Shown: positions 33,676 to 42,698 of the stretch, one piece after another
Position numbering within the stretch: position 1 is the stretch's first letter
How the letters are laid out: every line of letters begins with the position of its first letter
NCBI GenBank assembly: GCA_016779585.1
Contig: JADHNI010000007.1
Location: 1-64,000, forward strand
Length of the DNA: 64,000 nucleotides
Source of the DNA: Pseudomonadales bacterium
GTDB taxonomy: Bacteria > Pseudomonadota > Gammaproteobacteria > Pseudomonadales > Azotimanducaceae
Direction of reading: 5' to 3'
Notes under the pieces: model-generated
What the model was told of the DNA's origin: nothing
The model's input: the letters and a program-made list of their open reading frames with translations, nothing else
Databases searched by the model: none
Position numbers and translations under genes: made by a program

Positions 33676-35436
33676 ATGACCAGGGCAAACATCCAGAACC
33701 CCTACAACAGAAAGCACGAGTCCCTGGACGGTGACTGGCATTACCTGATTGACCCTTACGAGACCGGCTTTTATGACATGTTCGGGGAAGAAAATGCGTT
33801 CGGATTCTTCCGTAACCTGATGCCGGAGGATCACTGGGCTTCCGAGTACAACTTCAAGGCGAGCCCCACCCTGAAAGTCCCTGGCGACTGGAATTCCCAG
33901 GAACCAACATTGATGTGGTACGAGGGCACCCTCTGGTACTTCCACGAACTGCCGGATCCTGTGGAAGAAAACCAGCGGACCTTCCTCAGGTTCGGCGGCG
34001 CCAACTACGACACGATCGTCTGGGTAAACGCCAAAGAAGTGGCGCGTCATACTGGTGGCTTCACACCCTTTGAGGCCGAAGTCACTGACCTGCTCCAGCC
34101 ATCCGGGAACTTCGTCGTAGCCAAGGTCAACGACACTCGCCTGCGTGACGGCGTGCCCACGCTGAACACCGACTGGTGGAACTATGGCGGCATCACCCGC
34201 GAGGTCCTGCTGGTCCATACACCTCAGTTGTTTATTCGAGACTACTTTTGCCAGCTGGACGCAGACGATCCGGCATGTATCAGCGGTTTTGTTGAACTCG
34301 ATGGTGGCGACTCTGAGGTCCGGCTCGAAATCCCGGAATTGGGAATTGATCAAACGTTGGCAACCAGTAATGGGCGCGCAACTTTCTCAATCCCCGCAGC
34401 CCCGGAACGCTGGTCACCGGAAAACCCCAGGCGCTATGACGTCGCCTTTTCCATTGGCGGTGATCGAATCGAGGACCGGATCGGTTTCAGGACCATTGAA
34501 ACCCGCGGTGAAGACATCCTGCTTAACGGCGAGCCGGTTTTCCTGCGCGGCATTTCCATTCACGAGGAAGCCATCTCTGAAAATGCAAGACGCGCATATT
34601 CAGAAGAAGACGCCAGGCGCTTGCTGACCGAAGCTAAAGAACTCGGCTGCAACTTTGCGCGGCTTGCCCACTATCCCCACAACGACCACATGTCGCGCGT
34701 GGCCGATGAACTGGGTTTGATGCTCTGGTGCGAGATTCCGGTCTACTGGGCGATCAACTGGGCAAGCGCCGAGGTGCTGGAAAATGCCCGCACTCAGCTG
34801 AGCGAAATGATAATCCGGGATCGGAACCGGGCGAGTATCGTGCTCTGGTCCATTGCCAACGAAACACCGGTATCAGATGCTCGCACCCGCTTCCTGAAGT
34901 CCCTGGTTGATACCGCAAAGTCGCTTGACCCCACCCGCCTGACGACGGCTGCCATGTTCATGCGCCCGGATAAAGTCGAGGAAGACGGCAAGATACTTCG
35001 TACCTATAGGCTGGATGACCCGCTGGCAGAACACCTGGATGTCATGGGTTGTAACCAGTACCTCGGCTGGTACTACACCAGGGTCACAGACATCGCCAAC
35101 TCACGCTGGTACTCCGACATGAACAAACCGCTGATCATGAGCGAATTCGGTGCCGGTGCACCGAAGGGCAAACGCGGTGGTCCCAATGATCGATGGACAG
35201 AGGATTACCAGGTCACCGTTTATGAGGCACAGCTGTCAATGATGGAAGACATCACCTTCCTGCGCGGTCTTTCACCCTGGGTGCTGAAGGACTTTCGGAC
35301 ACCGAAACGACCGCTGGCTGGCGTTCAGGACTATTTCAACCGCAAGGGTGTGATCTCCGACAAGGGTGAACGAAAACTCATCTGGGACACGCTAACCCGC
35401 TTTTATGAAAAGAAGGCAAGCGAAGACGGCAGTTGA
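33676..35436 (+). CDS. Glycoside hydrolase family 2 (beta-glucuronidase-like)
   Basis: A 586-residue cytosolic GH2 enzyme. The N-terminal sugar-binding jelly roll includes DGDWHYLIDP, VPGDWNSQ and LRFGGANYDTIVWVN. The Ig-like middle domain follows, then the TIM barrel with the acid/base E396 in WSIANETPV and the nucleophile E490 in MSEFGAGA. No signal peptide. Size and motifs fit beta-glucuronidase more than the larger beta-galactosidases. It begins a plus-strand run with P450, SDR, LLM and alcohol dehydrogenase genes, which suggests release of an aglycone that the others then oxidise. Confidence 0.9.
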   Translation: MTRANIQNPYNRKHESLDGDWHYLIDPYETGFYDMFGEENAFGFFRNLMPEDHWASEYNFKASPTLKVPGDWNSQEPTLMWYEGTLWYFHELPDPVEENQRTFLRFGGANYDTIVWVNAKEVARHTGGFTPFEAEVTDLLQPSGNFVVAKVNDTRLRDGVPTLNTDWWNYGGITREVLLVHTPQLFIRDYFCQLDADDPACISGFVELDGGDSEVRLEIPELGIDQTLATSNGRATFSIPAAPERWSPENPRRYDVAFSIGGDRIEDRIGFRTIETRGEDILLNGEPVFLRGISIHEEAISENARRAYSEEDARRLLTEAKELGCNFARLAHYPHNDHMSRVADELGLMLWCEIPVYWAINWASAEVLENARTQLSEMIIRDRNRASIVLWSIANETPVSDARTRFLKSLVDTAKSLDPTRLTTAAMFMRPDKVEEDGKILRTYRLDDPLAEHLDVMGCNQYLGWYYTRVTDIANSRWYSDMNKPLIMSEFGAGAPKGKRGGPNDRWTEDYQVTVYEAQLSMMEDITFLRGLSPWVLKDFRTPKRPLAGVQDYFNRKGVISDKGERKLIWDTLTRFYEKKASEDGS

Positions 35437-35492
35437 CGGATAACGCCCGGCCCTCTAGTTTCTAGGCTCGAGAAACGTGTTCGAGAGTCAGC

Positions 35493-36824
35493 ATGTCAGA
35501 GGGTTCTGTGTCAGAGGGTTCTGAGTCAAAAGGTCTTGGTTTCAACCTCCTGGAGGATGAAACCCGGGAGTGTCCGTTCAGGTACTTCCGGGCGATCCGA
35601 GGGTTGGAGTCACCCGTCTATTTCATGCCGGAACTCCAGGCGTATTATGTCAGCCGGTATGAGGACATCCGGTATATCAAGAAACACCCGGAACTCTTCA
35701 GCAGCGACATCTTCAAGCACAGTGCCGCTGCGCTGAGAGGCGGTGCCTCAAGAAGCATCGCCGAAACCTACAAGGCTGAGCACGGCTGGGCCAGGGTATC
35801 GACACTGCAACGCACCGACCCACCGGTCCATACCAAGTACCGCCAGCTGATTAACGACGCTTTTTCTGTCGCGCGCATTCGCAAGATGACCAATTATGTC
35901 GAGACCATGGTTAATGACCTGATCGACGGGTTCATCGACAAAGGCACCTGCGACTTCATGTGGGATTTTTCGATTCCCCTGCCCTGCACGGTGATCGCGG
36001 ACCAGCTTGGTGTGCCCAGGGATCGTATCTGGGACCTGAAAAAGTGGTCTGATGCCATGCTCGCTCCAGGTGGCGGCTTTACCGATGAGCAGGCAGCACT
36101 GCAGTGTGCAAAGGATGTTGTTGATGCACAGAAATTTTTCGCCGAGGTTCTCGAAGCACGAAGAGAAGACCCCAAGGACGACATCATCACCGACCTTGCG
36201 CACGCGAAACTGAAGGACGACCCTGACGGCCCCGAGCGATCGCTGGACATGTTTGAACTGCAGGACCTGCTGGACCAGCTCCTGACGGGCGGTAACGAAA
36301 CCACCACCAACGCCATCGGCTCAGGCATGATGCTGCTTCTGCAAAGACCGGAACTCATGAATCGCATGCGCGAAGACCCAACACTGATCAGGAACTTCAT
36401 CGAGGAGTCCCTGCGTTATGAAACACCGGTGCTGCACCTGTGGCGTGTGACAACACAGGACACGGCACTCGGTGGCATCACGATCCCCGCTGGCTCCAAC
36501 GTCGCCGTGGGGTATGCCTCCGCCAATCGTGACGAGAGCGTCTTCGACAATTCCGAGGAGTTTGATATCGACAGGAAAAAGGCGGGAGCACATCTGGCCT
36601 TCGGTTCAGGACCGCACCACTGCCCCGGCGCTGCCCTGGCAAGACAGGAAATGTTCTCGGCATTTACCATCCTGCTGCATCGCCTCGACAACATAAGAAC
36701 GGTTGACCCCGATGAAGATTTCAAACACGTACCCAGCAGTTTCCTGCGGGGACTTGCCAACCTGCACCTCAACTTCGACGTCCGTAGCAGGGAACGTTAC
36801 TTCCCTGATGCCTGCGTTTACTAG
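35493..36824 (+). CDS. Cytochrome P450
   Basis: A soluble bacterial P450 of 443 residues. The oxygen-activation helix is GGNETTT (266-272), the ExxR motif ESLR (305-308), and the heme ligand C377 lies in FGSGPHHCPGAALAR. There is no membrane anchor. It hydroxylates an organic substrate using electrons from ferredoxin, but no ferredoxin or reductase gene lies beside it. The N-terminus has an SEGS repeat. It is followed 30 bp later by an SDR, typical of hydroxylate-then-oxidise pathways. Confidence 0.93.
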   Translation: MSEGSVSEGSESKGLGFNLLEDETRECPFRYFRAIRGLESPVYFMPELQAYYVSRYEDIRYIKKHPELFSSDIFKHSAAALRGGASRSIAETYKAEHGWARVSTLQRTDPPVHTKYRQLINDAFSVARIRKMTNYVETMVNDLIDGFIDKGTCDFMWDFSIPLPCTVIADQLGVPRDRIWDLKKWSDAMLAPGGGFTDEQAALQCAKDVVDAQKFFAEVLEARREDPKDDIITDLAHAKLKDDPDGPERSLDMFELQDLLDQLLTGGNETTTNAIGSGMMLLLQRPELMNRMREDPTLIRNFIEESLRYETPVLHLWRVTTQDTALGGITIPAGSNVAVGYASANRDESVFDNSEEFDIDRKKAGAHLAFGSGPHHCPGAALARQEMFSAFTILLHRLDNIRTVDPDEDFKHVPSSFLRGLANLHLNFDVRSRERYFPDACVY

Positions 36825-36854
36825 AAACGCCACCACACAATAGGAACAGACAAC

Positions 36855-37760
36855 ATGCCCGACTATCGAGAATCTGATGTACCGGACCAGAGCGGAAAAA
36901 CCATCCTGGTCACCGGCGCCAATACGGGCATCGGTTACGATGCCGCACGCGTCCTGGCACAACGCGGAGCGCGAGTACTGCTGGGCTGTCGATCTGAAGA
37001 GAAAGCCGTTGAAGCAATCGACAAGATCAAGGGGCTGCACGCAGATGCTGACGTCAGCTGGGTGCCACTGGATCTCGCCAGCCTCAAATCCATCGCAGCT
37101 GCAGCTGACATCGTCAAACAGGAATCCAGGCTGGATGCCCTGGTGAACAATGCCGGCGTCATGGTGCCACCGAAGATGGAAACCGAAGATGGCTTCGAGC
37201 TGCAGTTCGGTGTCAATCACCTCGGGCATTTTGCCCTGACCGGCCACCTCATCGATATGCTGAAAGACCAGCCTGGTGCCAGGATTGTCAATGTCAGCAG
37301 TCTTGCCCACAAAAACGGCCGGATCATCTACGACGACATTCCTGCGACAAAAAACTACAACCGCATGGAACGCTACAGCATGAGCAAGTTCGCGAACATC
37401 CTGTTTACCCATGAGCTGCAGCGCAGGCTTGAAGCAGCCGGCTCCCCGGCCATCTCTGTCGCCTGCCACCCGGGTGGTTCCATGACAGAACTGGGACGGC
37501 ACATTCCACCGCTGCTCGCGGTCCTGTTCCTGCCACTGAGTCTCATCATGAATTCATCAGCAGAAGGTGCCCTTCCGACGCTGCTTGCAACCACCGGGGC
37601 AGACGTTCTAGGCGGCGACTACTATGGCCCCATGCGTATGGGTGAAATGCGTCACTCCGCACACAAGGTCGATACAATCCCGGCCTCGAAAGACACAGAA
37701 GATGCCAGGAAGCTGTGGGATATCTCCACCGAGCTGACTGGTGTCAGTTATTTGAACTAG
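36855..37760 (+). CDS. SDR oxidoreductase, retinol dehydrogenase-like
   Basis: A 301-residue short-chain dehydrogenase of the WW-oxidoreductase/RDH type. The cofactor motif is TGANTGIGYD, the next LVNNAGVM, NHLGHF is typical of retinol-dehydrogenase-like members, and the active site is IVNVSS with YSMSK. A basic Arg after the second strand (CRSEEKAV) suggests NADP. A hydrophobic patch (LLAVLFLPLSLIM) near 220 may contact a membrane or lipid substrate. It directly follows the P450 in the same run. Confidence 0.88.
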   Translation: MPDYRESDVPDQSGKTILVTGANTGIGYDAARVLAQRGARVLLGCRSEEKAVEAIDKIKGLHADADVSWVPLDLASLKSIAAAADIVKQESRLDALVNNAGVMVPPKMETEDGFELQFGVNHLGHFALTGHLIDMLKDQPGARIVNVSSLAHKNGRIIYDDIPATKNYNRMERYSMSKFANILFTHELQRRLEAAGSPAISVACHPGGSMTELGRHIPPLLAVLFLPLSLIMNSSAEGALPTLLATTGADVLGGDYYGPMRMGEMRHSAHKVDTIPASKDTEDARKLWDISTELTGVSYLN

Positions 37761-37781
37761 CCCGTAAGAAAAGGAAACAAC

Positions 37782-38747
37782 ATGAGCAAACCATTCAGAT
37801 TCGGCGTCCAGTCATTTAACGCCGACTCAGCAGAGGACTGGACCCAGCAGGTACAGAGAGCCGAGGAACTGGGTTACTCCGCGTTCCATCTGGCGGATCA
37901 CATCCTTGGTCCCGGTCCGGCACTGGAGAAAGCCAACCACCCGGAACAGAACCTGGCTGCCATCCCGGCCATGGCCTACGCCGCCGCGATGACCAAGAAT
38001 ATCCACATAGGTTGCCGCGTATTCTGCGTGGATTACCACCTGCCAATCGTACTGATCAAATCCGCCATGACTATCGACAAGCTGTCTGGCGGCAGGCTGG
38101 AGTTTGGCCTGGGTGCCGGGTGGATTACCGAGGAGTACCAGGCCCTGGGGATTACCAAGGACGAACCCCGGGTGCGCATTGATCGCCTGGCAGATGTCAT
38201 TGAAGGCGTGAAAGCCTTCTGCGGCGACGGCATGGCGGATCTGTCGAATGACACCATCAACTGGAGTGACTTCAGCGGTGTGCCGAAACCCCTGTCCAAA
38301 CCACCCATCATGGTGGGAGGCGGTTCTCCCAGGGTGCTGCGACTGGCTGGCCGGGAAGCCGATATCGTCAGCCTCAACTTTAACAACCGATCCGGCATGA
38401 TCGGCCCTGACGGCGTCGGCATGTCCACGGAAGATGAAACCAAGAAGAAAATTCGCTGGGTTCAGGAAGGTGCTGGAGATCGTTTTGATGATCTCGAAAT
38501 TGAGATTGGCGCCTATTTCACTTTTGTGATGGAAGATCCGTCCCCGGTACTTGGTCAGTTTGCCCAGATGTTCGGCATGTCGGAAGAAGAGATGAGCAAA
38601 CACCCCCATGCCCTGTTCGGTTCAGTCGATGCCATCTGTGATGAGCTGGAGCGACGGCGGGAACTCTTCGGGATCTCCTATATCACGGTGGGCAAAGACA
38701 ATATGGACTCGTTCGCACCAGTCGTACAAAGGTTGAACGGCAAGTAA
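37782..38747 (+). CDS. LLM-class flavin/F420-dependent oxidoreductase
   Basis: A 321-residue luciferase-like TIM-barrel protein. Family marks are the N-terminal RFGVQSF, AEELGYSAFHLADH, DKLSGGRLEFGLGAGW and GGGSPRVLRLAGREADIV. The pattern is close to actinobacterial F420-dependent enzymes of the TIGR03621 kind, but FMN use is possible. F420 genes are not in the window. It has a good ribosome site (AAGGA) and lies 21 bp after the SDR, so it belongs to the same transcript. Confidence 0.87.
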   Translation: MSKPFRFGVQSFNADSAEDWTQQVQRAEELGYSAFHLADHILGPGPALEKANHPEQNLAAIPAMAYAAAMTKNIHIGCRVFCVDYHLPIVLIKSAMTIDKLSGGRLEFGLGAGWITEEYQALGITKDEPRVRIDRLADVIEGVKAFCGDGMADLSNDTINWSDFSGVPKPLSKPPIMVGGGSPRVLRLAGREADIVSLNFNNRSGMIGPDGVGMSTEDETKKKIRWVQEGAGDRFDDLEIEIGAYFTFVMEDPSPVLGQFAQMFGMSEEEMSKHPHALFGSVDAICDELERRRELFGISYITVGKDNMDSFAPVVQRLNGK

Positions 38748-38798
38748 ACACCTGCCTACAATCCGACCACAACTCTAATTCCGGCGCAGGAGGGAACA

Positions 38799-39875
38799 AT
38801 GAAAGCCGCAATTTTTGAAGAAGCCAACAAGCCACTGACTATCGAGGATGTCGATATCATCGACCCGCGCGCTGGTGAAGTCCTTGTTCGAACCAGCTGC
38901 TCCGGTGTCTGTCACTCAGATCTGCATTTCGTAGATGGCCTGTGGCAACTCCCCATGTCCTGCGTACTCGGTCACGAGGCTGCCGGTGTGGTGGAAGCAA
39001 TCGGTGAAGGTGTTACCTACGTGCAACCCGGTGATCGGGTGATCATGAGCTTTCGACCGTTCTGCGGAAAGTGTTACTACTGCCTGAGCGGCAAACCCAA
39101 TCTCTGCAATGACCCTGAGATTGGTGCAGCCTCTGCCACCCGGCTGACCCGAAATGGCCAGCCTCTGCTGCAATTCGCCTCAGTAGGCTCGTTTGCGGAA
39201 ATGATGGTCACCAGCGAAAACGGCCTGGTGAAAATCCCGGAGGAAATGCCCATGGCTGAAGCCGCACTGATCGGCTGCGGTGTCATGACCGGTGTCGGGG
39301 CTGCACTTTATACAGCACAGGTACCTGGCGGCTCGACCGTGGCCGTTATTGGTTGCGGTGGTATCGGCCTGAATATTATCCAGGGCTGCCGAATCGCAGG
39401 TGCTGCCAACATTATTGCCATCGACATCATGGACTCGAAGCTGGAGATGGCAACGCAGTTTGGCGCCACACACACGATTAACTCCAAGGAAACCAACCTC
39501 GATGAAGCCATCGCCGAAATCACCAAGGGTGAGCTGGTGGAGTTTGCCTTTGAAGCTATCGGTGTTCCGGCTGCAGCCACACAGGCATTCAACATCATCC
39601 GTCCCGGAGGCACCGCTGTTGTGGTTGGCATGCACCCACTGGGTTCGGAAATTGCTGTACCTGGTCCTGCCTTCCTCCAGGAGAAAAAGCTCATCGGTTG
39701 CATGTATGGTTCAACGCGTTTCCGTGAGCATATGCCGAAGCTGATTGATCTTTTCCTCCAGGACCGACTGGACCTGACCAGTCTCGTTTCACGAAGGCTT
39801 AAACTGGAAGATGTGAATGAGGCGTTCCGCTCAATGAAAGCGGGAGAAGTGGCGCGATCTGTTCTGGAGTTCTAG
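38799..39875 (+). CDS. Zinc-dependent alcohol dehydrogenase
   Basis: A medium-chain dehydrogenase of 358 residues. Catalytic zinc ligands lie in SGVCHSDLH and GHEAAGVVE, and structural zinc cysteines in CGKCYYCLSGKPNLC. The Rossmann motif is VIGCGGIGLN. The overall pattern matches class III-like/NDMA-dependent alcohol dehydrogenases. A GGAGG ribosome site precedes it. It ends the plus-strand catabolic run, where it may oxidise an alcohol made by the P450 or released by the glycosidase. Confidence 0.92.
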   Translation: MKAAIFEEANKPLTIEDVDIIDPRAGEVLVRTSCSGVCHSDLHFVDGLWQLPMSCVLGHEAAGVVEAIGEGVTYVQPGDRVIMSFRPFCGKCYYCLSGKPNLCNDPEIGAASATRLTRNGQPLLQFASVGSFAEMMVTSENGLVKIPEEMPMAEAALIGCGVMTGVGAALYTAQVPGGSTVAVIGCGGIGLNIIQGCRIAGAANIIAIDIMDSKLEMATQFGATHTINSKETNLDEAIAEITKGELVEFAFEAIGVPAAATQAFNIIRPGGTAVVVGMHPLGSEIAVPGPAFLQEKKLIGCMYGSTRFREHMPKLIDLFLQDRLDLTSLVSRRLKLEDVNEAFRSMKAGEVARSVLEF

Positions 39876-39885
39876 GAACTGATAA

Positions 39886-40095
39886 TCAGGCGAGAACTGG
39901 CGGCTTTCTGATGATGTACTTCATGAAGCCGTCAGGATCGCCGTAGTGATCGGCGATAGTGATTCGCTGACCGGGTACACCGATAGCAGCGTCTGCGGCG
40001 TCAGCCAGAAACAGCTCATCCCCAGCGATAGAGTTCTCTATCCCTGGGATTCCCAGCAGAACAATTAAAATGGCTAACGTGCGCATGGCGCGCAT
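39886..40095 (-). CDS. Small secreted protein of unknown function
   Basis: A 69-residue frame with a clear signal peptide (RTLAILIVLLGIPGIENSIAG) and a mature part of about 44 residues containing ADAADAAIG, ITIADHYGDPDGFMKYI and a basic end. ATG 40095 has AAGG about 9 nt upstream. It converges on the alcohol dehydrogenase gene with an 11-bp gap. No family recognised. The signal peptide is the main support. Confidence 0.5.
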   Translation of the reverse strand: MRAMRTLAILIVLLGIPGIENSIAGDELFLADAADAAIGVPGQRITIADHYGDPDGFMKYIIRKPPVLA

Positions 40096-40150
40096 GGTAA
40101 GCAGCCTTCTTCATCAACTCCACACTTCACCCTTAAAACTAATCAAAACT

Positions 40151-40200
40151 TAACCATTATTTACCATTCTTAACGTTTCTTAACATTATCTTTACGTTTG
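40151..40200 (+). repeat. Five tandem decamers, likely regulator-binding array
   Basis: Five successive 10-mers share the pattern T-A/T-A-C then an AT-rich tail: taaccattat, ttaccattct, taacgtttct, taacattatc and a weaker tttacgtttg. The 10-bp period puts each copy on the same face of the helix, as expected for cooperative response-regulator binding. The array lies 53 bp before the NTF2-like gene and 55 bp upstream of the divergent small secreted protein gene, so it could control either. Confidence 0.55.
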
Positions 40201-40253
40201 ACTTGGAGCACTCTTTACGTGAGCATCCTCACGATCATCAATGGGAGCGATTT

Positions 40254-40775
40254 ATGTCTACAGAACGCCTGGAAGCCGCAGCTGACAAGCTGGAAATCAT
40301 GCAACTATCGGCCACTTACATGCGCGGGCTGGACCGGCTGGACGGTGAAGTGGAACGCTCGGTTTTCTGGGACAACGCCTGGTGTTCTTACGGCACCTAC
40401 GAGGGTGGACCCGATGAGTTTGTCGCCTACTGTATGCAGGCCCTGAAAACACATGCTTCCAATCAGCACATGCTCGGTCAGATCACCGTGGAACTGGAGG
40501 GCGAAGAAGCCTTCGGCGAGGTTTATTACCAGGCGTACCATCGAATCAGGAACGAACAGGGTGAAGACCGGGACATGTTTATCAGCGGTCGCTACGTTGA
40601 TCGCTATGAGCGACGGGATGGCGTCTGGAAAATCGCCTATCGCAGTGAACTGGTGGACTGGGTGCGCGATGATCCCGCGGCTGATGAGTGGTTCAAGGAT
40701 TCACCCATGATCCTGGGCGCGCGTAAACCTGATGACCCGCTTTACAACCGCGAGGCCATGCGCAAGACATCATGA
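40254..40775 (+). CDS. SnoaL/NTF2-like protein
   Basis: A 173-residue protein of the SnoaL-like polyketide-cyclase/dehydratase group. The early helix MQLSATYMRGLDRLDGE is followed by FWDNAWCSYGTYEGGPDEFVAYCMQ, an HMLGQITVEL strand, and a closing GRYVDRYERRDGVWKIAYR typical of the fold. Members of this arrangement include ring-hydroxylating-dioxygenase beta-like and steroid-isomerase-like proteins. ATG 40254 follows GGGAG by 6 nt; an upstream in-frame start at 40203 would cover the decamer array end. The TGA overlaps the next ATG. Confidence 0.8.
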   Translation: MSTERLEAAADKLEIMQLSATYMRGLDRLDGEVERSVFWDNAWCSYGTYEGGPDEFVAYCMQALKTHASNQHMLGQITVELEGEEAFGEVYYQAYHRIRNEQGEDRDMFISGRYVDRYERRDGVWKIAYRSELVDWVRDDPAADEWFKDSPMILGARKPDDPLYNREAMRKTS

Positions 40776-41185
40776 AGTCCAGCCTCGCACCGGAACTGCT
40801 GACCGCCTACCTTGAGACCAACTACTTTGTCTCGGATGATCCCCCATTGCTGCTTCGCATCGGCGAGGAAAATGATGATGCAAAGATCCTCCTGGCCAGT
40901 TTTGCGGTCGACAGCGCCGCGTTTATTACTGCCTGGAATCCCGGGAGCAGGATACTCAGCGAAGATGAGAACGATGCCAGGCAGGCAGCATTGCTCGGCG
41001 AAATCGAAGCAAAACGCCTGAATTACCTGGTAGGCCACGGTGAGCGAAAAGACTGGCTGGAATACAGCTACCTGGTATTGGGCATCAACCGTGAATCAGC
41101 ACGGGAACTCGCAGAACAGTTCGAGCAGAACGCGTTCGTCTGGCTGGATCATTCCGGCGTGCCGGAGCTGGTAACCCTGGCCTGA
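40772..41185 (+). CDS. DUF3293 protein
   Basis: A 137-residue protein with the DUF3293 signature FITAWNPGSRILSEDENDARQAALLGEI. Function unknown; found widely in proteobacteria. The ATG overlaps the TGA of the SnoaL-like gene (ATGA), so it is coupled to it. The last 37 bases overlap the tail of the convergent TerB-like gene. Confidence 0.85.
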   Translation: MKSSLAPELLTAYLETNYFVSDDPPLLLRIGEENDDAKILLASFAVDSAAFITAWNPGSRILSEDENDARQAALLGEIEAKRLNYLVGHGERKDWLEYSYLVLGINRESARELAEQFEQNAFVWLDHSGVPELVTLA

Positions 41186-41616
41186 GCTGAGCTGACTTCA
41201 TCGCCGGAGACGCCGGTCATGAAAGCAACGCGGGCGATGTACTGCTCTTCAAATCGGTCAAGGCGACCATCCGCCAGGGCCACCCGCCAGAGATTTTCAA
41301 TCAATACCCGCTTGTCCTGGGCAGAATAGTGCTGGTTCACAAGGTTCGTGAACTCCTGCAGGCCAGTAACGGCAGCATCCGGGTCAACCAGGTCCAGCAA
41401 CTCGTGGAGACTCTCCTCGTCCAGGTCAAAAGTTGTTTCCAACAGGTTAAATATGGTGCTCTGTTCTTCCGGGTGTTCTTCAAAATCGGCACGGGCACAA
41501 ACGATCAGCAGAGCAGCAGCGGCAAAACGAACTTCATGGCGTTCACCCAACCCAGCACCCTGAATCTCGGGCGGCGTAATCCGGTCTGCAAAAAAAGAGG
41601 AAAGATCAGTCAGCAT
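41149..41616 (-). CDS. TerB-like tellurite resistance family protein
   Basis: A 155-residue all-helical acidic protein with the TerB/DjlA-like pattern: FAAAALLIVCARADFEEHPEE in the first helical pair, then LIENLWRVALADGRLDRFEEQYIARVA in the second. Acidic repeats may bind metal. Proteins of this group occur without any ter operon and their role is unclear. It overlaps the DUF3293 gene tail to tail by 37 bp. Confidence 0.85.
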   Translation of the reverse strand: MLTDLSSFFADRITPPEIQGAGLGERHEVRFAAAALLIVCARADFEEHPEEQSTIFNLLETTFDLDEESLHELLDLVDPDAAVTGLQEFTNLVNQHYSAQDKRVLIENLWRVALADGRLDRFEEQYIARVAFMTGVSGDEVSSAQARVTSSGTPE

Positions 41617-41709
41617 CGAGAAAGGATTCTAATGGCACTCCGATGCCACGACCAGCAATCACTTTGATAACTTGTAATTAGGGCCGCTTACTTTATATTG
41701 CGCGTCGTG

Positions 41710-42696
41710 ATGCCCAGATTCTTTCCAGCTCTCGTTTCGCTTATTGCTCTCGGGCCGGCAACAACCTATGCCGATCTGTTCGAGCCATTTTCCACGTCGA
41801 ACCTGAACCCGTTTGTGCAAATGTACGGTGTGCCAGCCACGCGCTCAGCGCACCAGGCCGCAGACGGCGACTTTAACTGGCACTTGCAGACAGAAGTGGC
41901 CAATAACTTCACAGACGGTCTTGGCAATACCGAGTCCATTTCCCTTGATGGTGAGACCTCACGAACAACACTGAGCCTGCGCTACGGACTGACTGAGCGC
42001 TGGGAACTGGCCCTGGACGCACCCTATATCAGGCATGACGGCGGGTTTATGGACAGTTTCATCGAAGACTGGCACGGCTGGTTCGGCTTGCCCAACGGTG
42101 GTCGCGAAAACGTGCAGGACGATCAACTTGCCTACCTCTATGTGCTCGACGGGGTAACCCGGGTCGACCTGCGCGATTCAGTTTCCGGTATTGGTGACGT
42201 CCGACTGTCAGTCGGTTATCTGCTGGGTGAGGAGGAAGATAAAAGCTGGAGTGTCCGGGCGGGGGTAAAGCTGCCAACGGGAGAAGCCGACGACCTGACT
42301 GGCTCAGACAGCACAGATGTCTATATGAGCCTGCATCTGTCAGACGGCAGCCTGTTCAGCCATGAGGACTGGTACTTCCACGGCAGTCTTGGCCTGATGG
42401 TGCCCGGTGACGGCGACATCATCGAAGAAAAGCAGGAAGACTATGTCGTCTTTGGCTCCACGACGGTTGCCTGGCATACCTTCAAACGCGTTGCCCTGAA
42501 GGCGCAGCTGGATTTTCATTCCGCCCTCTACGACAGCGAACTCAAGGAACTCGATGAGTTTGCCGTGCAGCTTGTCCTGGGAGGCTCTGTCACACTGGGG
42601 AAAAACCTGCTGCTCGATATCTCTGTTTCCGAAGACATCGTGACCGATGCTTCACCTGATGTGGTTTTCCAGCTCGGTCTGCGATCACGGTTTTAG
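41710..42696 (+). CDS. DUF3187 outer-membrane-type protein
   Basis: A 328-residue exported protein: signal MPRFFPALVSLIALGPATTYA, then beta-strand-rich sequence with the DUF3187 patches SNLNPFVQMYG, LSLRYGLTERWELALDAPYIRHDGGF and SVRAGVKLPTGEADD, ending LGLRSRF. The alternating strands and C-terminal Phe indicate an outer-membrane barrel. ATG 41710 is used instead of a TTG at 41698. It converges with an SDR gene 2 bp away. Function unknown. Confidence 0.82.
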   Translation: MPRFFPALVSLIALGPATTYADLFEPFSTSNLNPFVQMYGVPATRSAHQAADGDFNWHLQTEVANNFTDGLGNTESISLDGETSRTTLSLRYGLTERWELALDAPYIRHDGGFMDSFIEDWHGWFGLPNGGRENVQDDQLAYLYVLDGVTRVDLRDSVSGIGDVRLSVGYLLGEEEDKSWSVRAGVKLPTGEADDLTGSDSTDVYMSLHLSDGSLFSHEDWYFHGSLGLMVPGDGDIIEEKQEDYVVFGSTTVAWHTFKRVALKAQLDFHSALYDSELKELDEFAVQLVLGGSVTLGKNLLLDISVSEDIVTDASPDVVFQLGLRSRF

Positions 42697-42698
42697 TC

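Noticed and set aside
36606-38609. Long minus-strand frames opposite the P450, SDR and LLM genes
   Set aside because: Antisense shadows of well-supported plus-strand genes, without ribosome sites or motifs.
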